The position numbers and the translations under genes are program-made. Shown piece after piece: positions 27,554 through 36,430 of a stretch of 64,000 bases of DNA. The DNA comes from Gammaproteobacteria bacterium (lineage in GTDB: Bacteria > Pseudomonadota > Gammaproteobacteria > Xanthomonadales > SZUA-36), in NCBI GenBank assembly GCA_021772915.1, contig JAJFLB010000046.1:62001-126000 (forward strand). The letters are read 5' to 3'. The notes beneath the pieces are model-generated. The model searched no databases, was not told the DNA's origin, and worked only from the letters and a program-made list of their open reading frames with translations. Each line of letters starts with the position of its first letter. Position 1 is the first letter of the stretch.

Positions 27554-28588
27554 TCACTGTCCCGTCTTGGCTGTTTTGTCACCGAAACCCAGCTTCTGCT
27601 TGGTTTTTTCGATCAGCTTTGTCTGTTTGTCCACCGAACGTTCGGCGGCCCCGCTCGAAGCCGGGAACACGGGGTTTCTCTGGGTGGTATAAAGCTCGCT
27701 GCGTAATTGTGCCGGCATGGCATGACCGATACGACGTTGCCGCTCCTGGTGCAAGGCGTCAATATTGATAGGCGCAACCACGATGCGCTCTCCCGGGCCG
27801 GGTGAGGCCTCAGCCAGGATTCGACCGTCGTAGTCCACCACCATGCTACCACCCGGCCATGAAAAGGGTGGGTACTTACCAGCTGTTGCGCCCTGGTTGG
27901 CGGCCACCACATAGCACATATTCTCCAGCGCGCGGCAGCGGTTAACTGTACTCCACCAGTCCATAGGTGCGGTTGCCCCCCAGGGATCCATGTAGGCGGA
28001 AATGCGAATCAATACCTCGGCGCCACGCAGGGTCAACTCACGGGTAACCTCGGGAAAAATCCAGTCGTAGCAGGTGGCGACTGCCAGCTTACCAATCGGC
28101 GTAGCGATGACCGGAAAAGGATCATCCGGATAGTCTGGAATGTCGTGTGGGCTGGCCGCAACTTCCCAGGGTATCCATGGATTTACTTTGCGGTATTTCG
28201 CCAGGATACCATCTGGGCCGATCAGGCAGGTGGTGTTGAATACCACGTCCGGCCAGCGTTTATCGATCTCCAGAAAACTTCCGGTCTGCACGTAAATGTT
28301 CAATTCATGTGCCTTGGCGGTGATACGCTCGGTGTGTTCATTTGGGATCGGTACTGCCAGGTGGTCGAGCAGTTCTGCAACCGTTGGATAAACGGGTGCG
28401 GCATGGGCGAACTCTGGGAAGACCACCAGTTTGACATCGTGGAAGGGCTCATAACCGACAACAGCTTGCTCGATCATCTCCAGCATACGGTCGGTGTTTA
28501 TTTTCATCTGCCGGCGGTGCATCGGGTTTGGCTGATCCACCTGACAGGCAGCGGCATAGTAAGTTTTCAAGGCAGAAACCTTCTCCAT
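27554..28588 (-). CDS. Nitrilase / carbon-nitrogen hydrolase family protein
   Basis: The catalytic triad of the nitrilase superfamily is present: E59 in VVFPEF, K134 in KYRKVNPW and C173 in ATCYDWIFPE. At 344 residues with no signal peptide it should be cytoplasmic, acting on an amide, carbamoyl or nitrile substrate that I cannot name. The C-terminus (SVDKQTKLIEKTKQKLGFG) is a short basic extension. Its ATG overlaps the stop of the giant lipoprotein gene (TAATG), and the next gene begins 1 bp after its stop. It is an unexpected soluble enzyme between genes for exported and membrane proteins. Confidence 0.88.
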   Translation of the reverse strand: MEKVSALKTYYAAACQVDQPNPMHRRQMKINTDRMLEMIEQAVVGYEPFHDVKLVVFPEFAHAAPVYPTVAELLDHLAVPIPNEHTERITAKAHELNIYVQTGSFLEIDKRWPDVVFNTTCLIGPDGILAKYRKVNPWIPWEVAASPHDIPDYPDDPFPVIATPIGKLAVATCYDWIFPEVTRELTLRGAEVLIRISAYMDPWGATAPMDWWSTVNRCRALENMCYVVAANQGATAGKYPPFSWPGGSMVVDYDGRILAEASPGPGERIVVAPINIDALHQERQRRIGHAMPAQLRSELYTTQRNPVFPASSGAAERSVDKQTKLIEKTKQKLGFGDKTAKTGQ

Positions 28589-31500
28589 TAGTTACCTGAC
28601 CGATAGCGCGTGTTGTACTGGCGGTGCAGTTGCTCCGCCACACGTGGATGTTCGCCGCTCGAAGGGAGTGGGCCCACGGTGGCTCCGTCTTTGGTATAGA
28701 GATCCATATCCTTGGCCCAGCCAAAACTCTCAAAGACAAAGGTCCTGCTCCAGTTTTTCCTTACGGGGCCGGCGTCATCCCTGAATGCCATCTCCACCGT
28801 TTCTCCGGGACCGATGATGGCCAAGCCATCATCCTTTTCTGCGACCAGTTCCCGCACATCACCAAATTCAGTATAAAAACCGGCCATGTGCCGCGTATCC
28901 CAAAAGGGAGCCGACCGATCGTAATCGTAGTGCGGCAGACGTTGCGTCCCGGTCGTGCGTTGGGGGAAACCGTTGCTACGAAGCCTGGCGTTGTCAAGTG
29001 GGTATTCGTGGCGTTCCATCGTGGGTGGCAGTTCACTGTAGGCAACCGCTATCCGGTCCCAATAAATTTCCTGATTGGTACGTAAACGCAGCCTGGTGGT
29101 GCCTTTGGGTAGCTCGCCAAGCGGCACTGATATCCGCCTGGGCATGCCCGCCGGATAACCGAATTGGTCTATCAGAACCTGCCATTGTCCATCCTCACCG
29201 GCGGCATCAATCGATGGTGCCAGGTAGGGCGCCCCCGCCTGCCAGGCCCCAAACATGGTTTGTGAATAGGGGTATTCAATCCAACCGTCGATCACCAGCA
29301 TGGGCTCACCCGCGAGCCTGTCCAGTGTTTGCGTGAACTCCAGTGTCAGGCTGTGTTCCTTCTCCAGCAGACCGATAAAGCGTGCATCGGGGGCTCCCAC
29401 CGGTGCTGCTTTCAGGTCAGCGCTCAGAATTGCAGAGGTGACGTTTTGTTGTTGATTGTTTCGTGCGCTTACCGGTAGTAATTCGGTCTGGTAGAACCTG
29501 GGCTCACCACTCGCCTGGGGACCGAGTATTGCAGAGCGCTCGTCCAGCACAAGCTGCCAGCCGGGCGGCAGGTCGTAAGACGTTAGTCGCGCCTGATCCA
29601 GGTAAGCGGTTTCTTCCATCGGCTCTCCCAGACTGATCAGAAAACGACCTTCTTTGGCCTGTAGCAATGCAGACGGTAACTGCAGGTTTTCCCGTGGCCG
29701 TGATTTTGTATATTCAGCGTAACCGGTTTCAAAACCAATACCGCCAACGCCCAGGATATCGCTGATGAAACGATAGCTTTGCCCATCCCAGGCAAACAGC
29801 ACTGGGCAACTGGCAATTTGTCTCTGGGTTTCGGATATCCTGTGTAGTTGACCTGAAGTGACGTCCAGTTCTGATTGAAATACACCATCGGTCCACTCAA
29901 GTGCGATGAAATCTGCCTGCCGTGCCCCACCCAAACCCAGCGTATAAGGTTGCAGGCTTTGACCAGGTCCCGTGCTCTGGCGAAAAGCGGAAACAACCGA
30001 CCAACGGTCCGCAACCCGAACGGCGGCATGGGTGCCAATCCCGGAGGCATTGGACCGCATGGAGAGTGCTCCCTCTTCTTTGCCACTGAAACTCAAGCCG
30101 ATAAATTCGCTGCGACCCCTCCCGGCTTGCCAGTAAAGTAAATCACCCTGTTGGCTGAGACCGACTACCCCCGGGCCTTTCGATACCTGATTGGTAATGG
30201 GTACCCAGTGTAGGAGCCCGGCCTGCTGGTAGCTTGCCACTGGAATCACTTGGTCACCCTTAAGCTTGAATACATCCCAGCCACTTCCGGTTGAGCCCAG
30301 CATTTCACTGACACCATCACCGTTGATATCCAGCATTGCCAGCAGTGTACTCTTGCCCGGCTTCAAATCGGCAGCACCTGCCAGGGTGTATTTCTGCCAG
30401 ACCTGATTTGCATCCGGTTGCCAGCGGCTTAGTAATCCCTGCGCAGAAAGTGTGTAGAGTTCGGGAATGCCATCGGCGTTTCGGTCCTGCGCCAGTGCCG
30501 CGACCGCTGGTGTAGCGGCGAAGTCAACGAACCCCGGTGCCGCCCGGTAATGCCACAACAGGTCGTTCAAGTAGATTTCATGACCACCGGTTTCATTCAT
30601 TATCAGGATGTCTGTGTCCCTATCCCGGTCCAGGTCGGTTAACAGAATCGAGCGACTGCCCGGCCCTGAACCCTGGATACCGGCGACGGCCGCGAGGGGT
30701 CTGAAAGTGCCATCGCGGTTGTTGTTGAGCAGTTCATTGGGTCCATCGGAATTGACCAAAAATACATCCAGATCACCGTCATGATCGGCGTCAAAAAGTG
30801 CACCGTCCCGACTGTCCCAGCGGCCATTGGCCGTCACCGGACTGGTCACGTCTTCCCAGGTGCCTGCAGCCGTCTGACGCCAGTGCTGGTTGGCCCCGTT
30901 TCTGCACAGGTACAGATCCAGTAAACCGTCGTTATCGATATCACCCCAAAGGGCTGCATTGATGGCGGGGGTTTGTGTGAACGGATAATCCTGCTGCACG
31001 GTGAAACCACCATCGTTGTCGCCCAGCAAAACAGTATTCGGGTAAGCTGCACGGGGCTGATTGTTGGCGACAAAAAGATCCAGCTGACCATCGTTATTGA
31101 TGTCAGCGACGGTGATGTGGGGGCCATGCTGCGAGGTCCCTATATCCGGTTTGGTCAGCAACACCATCGGTGGGTCAAAAAGCGGTCCACTCGGTGTAAA
31201 CACAACCTGGGGGCCATCTTCACCATATGCCCTGACCTCGGCTTTGGGTCCCATACGTGTGTATTTGAACTCGGCCTGCCGGGAACGTGGATTGGTCGCC
31301 ATCCTTTGATAGACATCCAGCATTTCCCGGGCCTGGTCGGTGGCACCCAGTTTACGCAGGGTTTGAAAAGCACCGTAATAGCCGCTGCGCAGATGGGGAT
31401 CAAGTTCAATGGTTTTCTGATACCAGCCCAGGGCCGTTTCCAACTGGCCAAGCTGCGCCAGGCTTAATGCCAGATAGTAGCTGGCATAGGCGTCGCCGGG

Positions 31501-31902
31501 GTCTGTTTCTACCACAAATGTAAAGTGCTGTACGGCTTGGGCAAGCATGCCCGAGTTGAGCTTCAGTATGCCGCTAAGGTAGTGACCCCGCAGGTGATGC
31601 TCCGATTTTTCCAGTATCCTGGTAAATCGTTCAAGCGCCTTGGCTTCATCACCTGGCTGTTGCCGGTTGAGGGTTGCTATACCGAGGTCAATCTGCAACT
31701 CAAGCTTGGACGGATTGGCCTCAACAAGTTCGGCCAACACCGTCAATGCTTCCGCATAACGATATTGCCCCATCAACCCTATCGCCCGGTTGTGCCGGCT
31801 CAGATGTTCATTAGACAGCGCATCGGGATCCTGATAGCTACATGCGCTGAGCAAGAGCAGGGCAGGTATTGATAAGCAAATTCTACGGGCCAGATTGAGC
31901 AT
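28588..31902 (-). CDS. Giant lipoprotein: TPR, FG-GAP propeller, ASPIC/UnbV and unknown C-terminal region
   Basis: The N-terminus is a lipoprotein signal with lipobox LLSAC (C21). Residues about 30-205 are TPR repeats. Residues about 255-560 carry FG-GAP/VCBS loops such as DINNDGQLDLF, DIDNDGLLDLY, DADHDGDLDVF and DLDRDRDTDIL. An ASPIC/UnbV-like stretch follows near 600-680. The last 400 residues have no domain I can name; they begin CPVLFAWDGQSYRFISD, look beta-rich and have several tryptophans and tyrosines. The length of 1104 residues is well above the usual 550-700 of CRTAC1 proteins. It is probably anchored to the outer membrane. It starts 26 bp after the next upstream gene and its stop overlaps the nitrilase start. 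Confidence 0.8.
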   Translation of the reverse strand: MLNLARRICLSIPALLLLSACSYQDPDALSNEHLSRHNRAIGLMGQYRYAEALTVLAELVEANPSKLELQIDLGIATLNRQQPGDEAKALERFTRILEKSEHHLRGHYLSGILKLNSGMLAQAVQHFTFVVETDPGDAYASYYLALSLAQLGQLETALGWYQKTIELDPHLRSGYYGAFQTLRKLGATDQAREMLDVYQRMATNPRSRQAEFKYTRMGPKAEVRAYGEDGPQVVFTPSGPLFDPPMVLLTKPDIGTSQHGPHITVADINNDGQLDLFVANNQPRAAYPNTVLLGDNDGGFTVQQDYPFTQTPAINAALWGDIDNDGLLDLYLCRNGANQHWRQTAAGTWEDVTSPVTANGRWDSRDGALFDADHDGDLDVFLVNSDGPNELLNNNRDGTFRPLAAVAGIQGSGPGSRSILLTDLDRDRDTDILIMNETGGHEIYLNDLLWHYRAAPGFVDFAATPAVAALAQDRNADGIPELYTLSAQGLLSRWQPDANQVWQKYTLAGAADLKPGKSTLLAMLDINGDGVSEMLGSTGSGWDVFKLKGDQVIPVASYQQAGLLHWVPITNQVSKGPGVVGLSQQGDLLYWQAGRGRSEFIGLSFSGKEEGALSMRSNASGIGTHAAVRVADRWSVVSAFRQSTGPGQSLQPYTLGLGGARQADFIALEWTDGVFQSELDVTSGQLHRISETQRQIASCPVLFAWDGQSYRFISDILGVGGIGFETGYAEYTKSRPRENLQLPSALLQAKEGRFLISLGEPMEETAYLDQARLTSYDLPPGWQLVLDERSAILGPQASGEPRFYQTELLPVSARNNQQQNVTSAILSADLKAAPVGAPDARFIGLLEKEHSLTLEFTQTLDRLAGEPMLVIDGWIEYPYSQTMFGAWQAGAPYLAPSIDAAGEDGQWQVLIDQFGYPAGMPRRISVPLGELPKGTTRLRLRTNQEIYWDRIAVAYSELPPTMERHEYPLDNARLRSNGFPQRTTGTQRLPHYDYDRSAPFWDTRHMAGFYTEFGDVRELVAEKDDGLAIIGPGETVEMAFRDDAGPVRKNWSRTFVFESFGWAKDMDLYTKDGATVGPLPSSGEHPRVAEQLHRQYNTRYRSGN

Positions 31903-31927
31903 GGTTCAGTCTTGAGGAACCTCTGAT

Positions 31928-33745
31928 TTACTCAGTTGTGTCGTGGCTGTATTTTACGACATGTTGTACTTCATTGACCATGTTCAGGGTGACGTCCCGG
32001 TAAGATTCCTCTACGTTATCCGGCCACCTGATAATCACTTCATCAACGGCGTCCGTCGGTCCCAGCCCAAAGTAGAGATCCGTTGTGTGCTGGGACAGGT
32101 AGCTGCCACCGCCGCCAACCTGAGCGGTCTGGGTCATGGTGGTACTGCGGACCGTTACCATGGCTCCCAGTGCGAATGTGTTACCCCCTCTTTGGCGCAG
32201 ACGCAGACCCAACCAGTTGTTATCCGTTTGGGTCGTATTTTTCAGTAACAACACGGTTCCGGAGTGAACTTGCAGGGCTATATCCACCAGGCCATCGCCA
32301 TCATAATCGCCATGCGCGCCGCCACGACCCACAAAAGGGGCGGTTAGCTCCGGAATGGCCTTTTCGGACACTTCTAAAAAGCCCGCCCCGGGTTCCTGTT
32401 GGTACAGGTGCATTCGTTGTGGTTTGAGGCGCGTGTTATCACCGGGGACCTGCAGCGTACTACCATTGGCCACCCACAAGTCTGCGTGACCATCATGATC
32501 AAAGTCGCTAAACCCGGTTGCCCAGCCGACGCTGCGCAAAGAGACCTGGCCCAGACCTGACATTTCAGCGTTGTCCATGAAAAACAATCTTGGTCTCTCC
32601 GCCGTGTTTGTCAGGCCCTCGGAAATCATATTTTCGAACAAGCCGTTTTCTTGCGCCAGCCAATGGGTGACGAACAAATCCAGATCCCGGTCCTGGTCAA
32701 TATCGGCCACTGCGATGCCCATGGCACCACGGTAATCAGCCGCCAAAGATGACGCACCTATATCGACAAAGGTCCCGTCGCCCAGGTTCTTATACACACC
32801 GTTTGCCGAGACGTCGTTGGCAATGTACAGGTCAGGCCAGCCATCAGTGTCAAAATCCACCCAAACGACTCCAAGCGAGCGCCCCTTGGGGTTGGCGACA
32901 CCCGCTGGTAAGGCGACGTCCGTAAAGCTGCCATCGCCATTGTTGTGATATAGCCGGTTTGGGGCGGGTGGATAGGAAGACGGATTAATAGTGTAGGGGA
33001 TTTCTGCCTCGTACTGACTGGAGGCTCGCTCCTTATCCGTTAACCGGTACGCGAACTGAACATAATTGCTCACATACAGGTCAATGTGACCATCGCGGTC
33101 GTAGTCACCCCAGGCCACAGAGGCGCTGAAGTGACTATCTGCAACACCAGCCTGTACGGAGACTTCTTCGAAGCTTGAATCACCATTATTGCGATACAGA
33201 CGGTTAGCACCATAACTGCTGATATAGAGATCAAGGTAACCATCATTGTCGTAGTCGCCCCAGCCGGCACCAAGACCGAAGTCCGGTTGGTCGAGACCTG
33301 ATTGCCTGGTTACATTTGTAAAACGGCCGTTACCGTCATTGCGGTAAAGGGCATGAATACCAGGCTGGGGGTTGTTCTCCTGCGGTACAATGCCATGCTG
33401 AAAGTTGACCAGAAACAGGTCCGGGTCACCATCGTTGTCATAGTCCCCCCAGGCAATTCCTGAACCCATGTCTTCCGGCAGCAATGAACTGCGTGTGGCG
33501 GGGAAATGTATGGAATCAATTCCGCTGTTTTCGACCAGTTTGAAACTCAGGCGGGTAATTGCTTGCTGACGCCGGTTCAACACACTGGTGATTGCGGTAG
33601 CATCGGGTTGCAGTTCATGTGTATCGCTGGCCGGGTTCAGCAGGCCTGCAATAATTAATACGGCCAGTGTCAAACCGAAGGCAAGCGCGGTGGTGCCCCA
33701 AAGGTAGAGTAGTCGTCGGCGTTTTGTCGTTGAACGAAAAGACAT
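31928..33745 (-). CDS. Membrane-anchored CRTAC1-type beta-propeller protein
   Basis: The ATG at 33745 lies 2 bp after the fructosamine-kinase-like stop and is preferred over an in-frame TTG at 33754. A basic N-terminus (STTKRRRLL) precedes one transmembrane helix near residues 12-35. The exported part has FG-GAP/VCBS loops (DYDNDGDPDLF, DYDNDGYLDLY, DYDRDGHIDLY, DFDTDGWPDLY, DIDQDRDLDLF, DFDHDGHADLW, DYDGDGLVDI) and ends with an ASPIC/UnbV domain (LGLRLRQRGGN, GGGGSYLSQHTTDLYFGLG). It resembles the protein at 23741 but is anchored instead of cleaved. It is the second gene of the operon. Confidence 0.82.
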   Translation of the reverse strand: MSFRSTTKRRRLLYLWGTTALAFGLTLAVLIIAGLLNPASDTHELQPDATAITSVLNRRQQAITRLSFKLVENSGIDSIHFPATRSSLLPEDMGSGIAWGDYDNDGDPDLFLVNFQHGIVPQENNPQPGIHALYRNDGNGRFTNVTRQSGLDQPDFGLGAGWGDYDNDGYLDLYISSYGANRLYRNNGDSSFEEVSVQAGVADSHFSASVAWGDYDRDGHIDLYVSNYVQFAYRLTDKERASSQYEAEIPYTINPSSYPPAPNRLYHNNGDGSFTDVALPAGVANPKGRSLGVVWVDFDTDGWPDLYIANDVSANGVYKNLGDGTFVDIGASSLAADYRGAMGIAVADIDQDRDLDLFVTHWLAQENGLFENMISEGLTNTAERPRLFFMDNAEMSGLGQVSLRSVGWATGFSDFDHDGHADLWVANGSTLQVPGDNTRLKPQRMHLYQQEPGAGFLEVSEKAIPELTAPFVGRGGAHGDYDGDGLVDIALQVHSGTVLLLKNTTQTDNNWLGLRLRQRGGNTFALGAMVTVRSTTMTQTAQVGGGGSYLSQHTTDLYFGLGPTDAVDEVIIRWPDNVEESYRDVTLNMVNEVQHVVKYSHDTTE

Positions 33746-33747
33746 GT

Positions 33748-34641
33748 TTAGCAATTTAATTCATTTAATAACGAATCAATCATTCTCTGTGCCTGACTGG
33801 CATATCCGCCACCGAAAAGGTTGAAGTGGTTCAGGATGTGGTACAGGTTGTAGAGTATCTTACGAATTTTATACCCGGCATCCAACGGCCAGGCGTTGTT
33901 GTATGCCGTATAGAAATCGTTACCAAATCCACCGAACAGCTCAGTCATTGCCAGGTCCGTCTCGCGATCACCAAAGTACACGGCCGGGTCAAAGATGGTG
34001 GGTCGACCGGCCAAAGTGTAGGCGTGGTTTCCGGACCACAAGTCGCCGTGCAAAAGCGAGGCCTTGGGTTGATAGGCCGTAAACAGCAGTGGAATCTGCT
34101 CCAGCAGTTTCTCACCGCTTGAGGCCAGTTCGTTGCCAGCACCATTACTGCTCGCAAGTTCCAGTTGAAATCGCAGGCGTTGCTCACGCCAGAAATCGAC
34201 CCAGCTATCAGTGGGTGAATTTGGTTGCGGTGTAGAGCCGATGGTGTTGTCACGGTGCCAACCGAATTGAGAATGCCTGATACGGTGCATGGCAGCCAGT
34301 CCCTCTCCGAGTGCCACCGGCTGCGGGCTTCCACCCAACTGGAGGTTCTCCATGACCAGCCAGGCCGTCAGACCGTCCTCGCCCCAGCACAACGGCGCTG
34401 GAATGTGCAGCCCGTCTGCACGGCCCAGTTCCTGCAAACCCGCCGCCTCGGCAGCAAACATATCCAGCTTGTCGGCGTTGTTGAACTTTACAAAATAAGT
34501 GACATCGCCATAACGAATGCGCATGGCCTGGTTAATGCAGCCGCCACCGACCGAGCACTCGTGCTCATACTCGGCTTCAACACCAGTTGCCGTGGCGATG
34601 TCAGCGGCCACACTCTTTAAAATAGATTCCAACCGAGCCAT
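33748..34641 (-). CDS. Fructosamine kinase family protein
   Basis: The fructosamine-3-kinase/ketosamine-kinase-like family has a protein-kinase-like fold and removes sugars from glycated amines after phosphorylation. Motifs are the N-terminal VGGGCINQAMRIRYGD, LVMENLQL, the catalytic HGDLWSGN (Brenner-type loop) and FDPAVYFGDRETDLAMTELFGGF with the metal-binding aspartate. The length of 297 residues is typical and the protein should be cytoplasmic. It is the first gene of the seven-gene operon. Its connection to surface propellers and cytochromes is unclear; it may be a housekeeping gene captured at the operon head. Confidence 0.88.
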   Translation of the reverse strand: MARLESILKSVAADIATATGVEAEYEHECSVGGGCINQAMRIRYGDVTYFVKFNNADKLDMFAAEAAGLQELGRADGLHIPAPLCWGEDGLTAWLVMENLQLGGSPQPVALGEGLAAMHRIRHSQFGWHRDNTIGSTPQPNSPTDSWVDFWREQRLRFQLELASSNGAGNELASSGEKLLEQIPLLFTAYQPKASLLHGDLWSGNHAYTLAGRPTIFDPAVYFGDRETDLAMTELFGGFGNDFYTAYNNAWPLDAGYKIRKILYNLYHILNHFNLFGGGYASQAQRMIDSLLNELNC

Positions 34642-34733
34642 GTGGATATTCTAACTTGCCTAAAGCACAGCTGGGTTTGAATTCGCCAACGCTCGTTGGT
34701 ATTTGGTCGTTGTTTTCCTACAAGCAAGATTAA

Positions 34734-34760
34734 AAAATGACCATAGCATATGGTCATTTT
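34734..34760. promoter_or_regulatory. Perfect 12-bp inverted repeat upstream of the toxin-antitoxin genes
   Basis: AAAATGACCATA (34734-34745) and TATGGTCATTTT (34749-34760) are exact reverse complements around a 3-base centre (GCA). The repeat covers the expected -35 region of a -10-like TATGAT at 34767-34772, 37 bp before the antitoxin ATG. Phd/YefM antitoxins and their toxin complexes repress their own promoters from such palindromes, so this is the probable operator. It also resembles a hairpin, but no gene ends on either strand in the right orientation for a terminator. Confidence 0.6.
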
Positions 34761-34808
34761 GTTTGTTATGATCAATTTATCAGGTAAACATGTACTGAAG
34801 AGGTTGGT

Positions 34809-35036
34809 ATGGAAGAGCTTTCCAAGACTGAGTTTAAAGCGCACGCGCTGCAGGTGTTAAGGGAGATTGAGCAAAGTGGTAAGTCCAGAATTATTACCAA
34901 CCACGGCAAGCCGACGATTGAGATCAGAAAACTAAGAGAAAGAAAAGCGAGCCCTTTAGAGGTACTAAAACGTACTGTTGTTGAGGTCTGCGAATTTGAT
35001 CAACCGATTGGCGCTGATGATTGGCAAAATGCCTGA
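34809..35036 (+). CDS. Phd/YefM-family antitoxin
   Basis: A 75-residue protein with the Phd/YefM pattern: ELSKTEFKAHALQVLREIEQSG, then IITNHGKPTIEIRKL, as in DNA-binding antitoxins. The acidic C-terminal tail would wrap and neutralise the toxin. The stop overlaps the toxin ATG by one base. A palindrome at 34734-34760 is its likely operator. Confidence 0.85.
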   Translation: MEELSKTEFKAHALQVLREIEQSGKSRIITNHGKPTIEIRKLRERKASPLEVLKRTVVEVCEFDQPIGADDWQNA

Positions 35037-35434
35037 TGCTGGTCCTCGATACACATGTTTTACTGTGGTGGGTAAGTGGCTCTGGTGCCTTATCTGCGGC
35101 TGCAAACAAAGCCATAAAAAATACTCTAAGCAAGGCAGGTGAAATCATAATCTCCTCCATTTCAGCATGGGAAATATCCATGCTCATCAAAAAAGAACGC
35201 CTGGTTCTAAGCATGGATGCAGAAAGCTGGCTTGATGAAGTTCGTCAAATTGATGGTGTCCGGTTTGTGCCGGTTGATAATGAGATCGGTATCAAATCAA
35301 CCACTTTGCCTGGGGAGTTTCACAAAGACCCTGCAGATCGCATGATAGTGGCGACCGCAAGAAAATTAGCTGCCTCGTTAGTGACGGCTGATAAGAAAAT
35401 GATCAACTACGAGCACGTAAAAACCATCTGGTGA
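35036..35434 (+). CDS. PIN-domain toxin, VapC family
   Basis: With the ATG at 35036 (132 residues) the protein begins MLVLDTHVLLWW, with the first PIN aspartate (D5). It continues with SAWEISML (conserved glutamate) and DPADRMIVATA (third and fourth acidic positions), then LVTADKKM near the end. PIN toxins of this group cleave RNA, often tRNA, when the antitoxin is lost. An upstream TTG at 35021 lies inside the antitoxin gene and was rejected. The operon order of antitoxin first, with one-base overlap, is typical. Confidence 0.88.
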   Translation: MLVLDTHVLLWWVSGSGALSAAANKAIKNTLSKAGEIIISSISAWEISMLIKKERLVLSMDAESWLDEVRQIDGVRFVPVDNEIGIKSTTLPGEFHKDPADRMIVATARKLAASLVTADKKMINYEHVKTIW

Positions 35435-35570
35435 GAATCACCCGGCACGGCGTCCCAAGGTAATTTTGAGATACAACAATGGAGTCCTCTTGCATCACAG
35501 ATTTAGCCACCGGGAACCCTAAGTGCGCAGATTCAGGTTAAAATAGCACCTTTACCGAAGGCTGATTTCC

Positions 35571-36425
35571 ATGTCTGAACAACGCTTTACGGGCACCGAT
35601 CGTTATGTTGCCACCGAAGACCTGACCACCGCCGTCAACGCGGCGGTTACACTGGGACGACCCATACTCATCAAGGGTGAACCCGGCACCGGCAAAACAC
35701 AATTGGCTGAAGAGGTCGCCCGTGGTCTGGGCCGGCCTCTACTGCAGTGGCATGTGAAATCCACGACCAAGGCACAGCAAGGACTGTATGAATATGACGC
35801 GGTCGCCAGGCTGCGAGATTCCCAACTCGGTGACGAGCGGGTTCACGACATCGTGAATTATATTGTCAGGGGACCCATGTGGGAGGCGTTCGAGCAAGAT
35901 GTACAGCCGGTGCTGCTAATCGACGAGATCGATAAGGCGGACATCGAGTTTCCAAACGATCTGCTGCGCGAACTGGATCGGATGGAGTTCTACGTCTACG
36001 AGACAAAACAAACCATCGTGGCCAAGCACCGGCCGATCATCGTGATCACCAGTAACAACGAAAAAGAACTTCCGGATGCGTTCCTGCGTCGGTGTTTCTT
36101 TCACTACATTCGCTTCCCCGACAAGGAAACAATGGCTGATATTGTTGAGGTACATTATCCGGGACTGAAGAAGGAGTTGCTGAGTGAAGCTCTGAATTCC
36201 TTTTATGATTTACGTGAGGTTCCCGGTTTGAAGAAAAAGCCGTCGACCTCAGAACTACTGGATTGGTTAAAGCTACTACTGGCGGAGGATGTACCACCCG
36301 AAGTGCTGGCCGGTGATGACCGTCGCAAAGCACTGCCACCCATGCATGGTGCATTGCTGAAAAACGAGCAGGATGTACACCTGTTCGAACGGCTGATTTT
36401 CCTTAATCAAAGAGACGCCCGTTAG
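35571..36425 (+). CDS. MoxR-family AAA+ ATPase
   Basis: This AAA+ ATPase has Walker A GEPGTGKT at 36-43, Walker B LLIDEID near 115-121 and a sensor segment VITSNNEKELPDAFLRRC. MoxR proteins usually act with a von Willebrand factor A protein to activate or insert cofactors into a client enzyme. The VWA partner is encoded 5 bp downstream. The length of 284 residues is typical. No client enzyme (CO dehydrogenase, methanol dehydrogenase or similar) is next to it. Confidence 0.9.
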   Translation: MSEQRFTGTDRYVATEDLTTAVNAAVTLGRPILIKGEPGTGKTQLAEEVARGLGRPLLQWHVKSTTKAQQGLYEYDAVARLRDSQLGDERVHDIVNYIVRGPMWEAFEQDVQPVLLIDEIDKADIEFPNDLLRELDRMEFYVYETKQTIVAKHRPIIVITSNNEKELPDAFLRRCFFHYIRFPDKETMADIVEVHYPGLKKELLSEALNSFYDLREVPGLKKKPSTSELLDWLKLLLAEDVPPEVLAGDDRRKALPPMHGALLKNEQDVHLFERLIFLNQRDAR

Positions 36426-36430
36426 AGATC

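Noticed and set aside
23741-33745. CRISPR-like or tandem DNA repeats
   Set aside because: The recurring segments encode DxDxDGxxD calcium loops of beta-propellers. They are irregular in spacing and diverged in DNA sequence.
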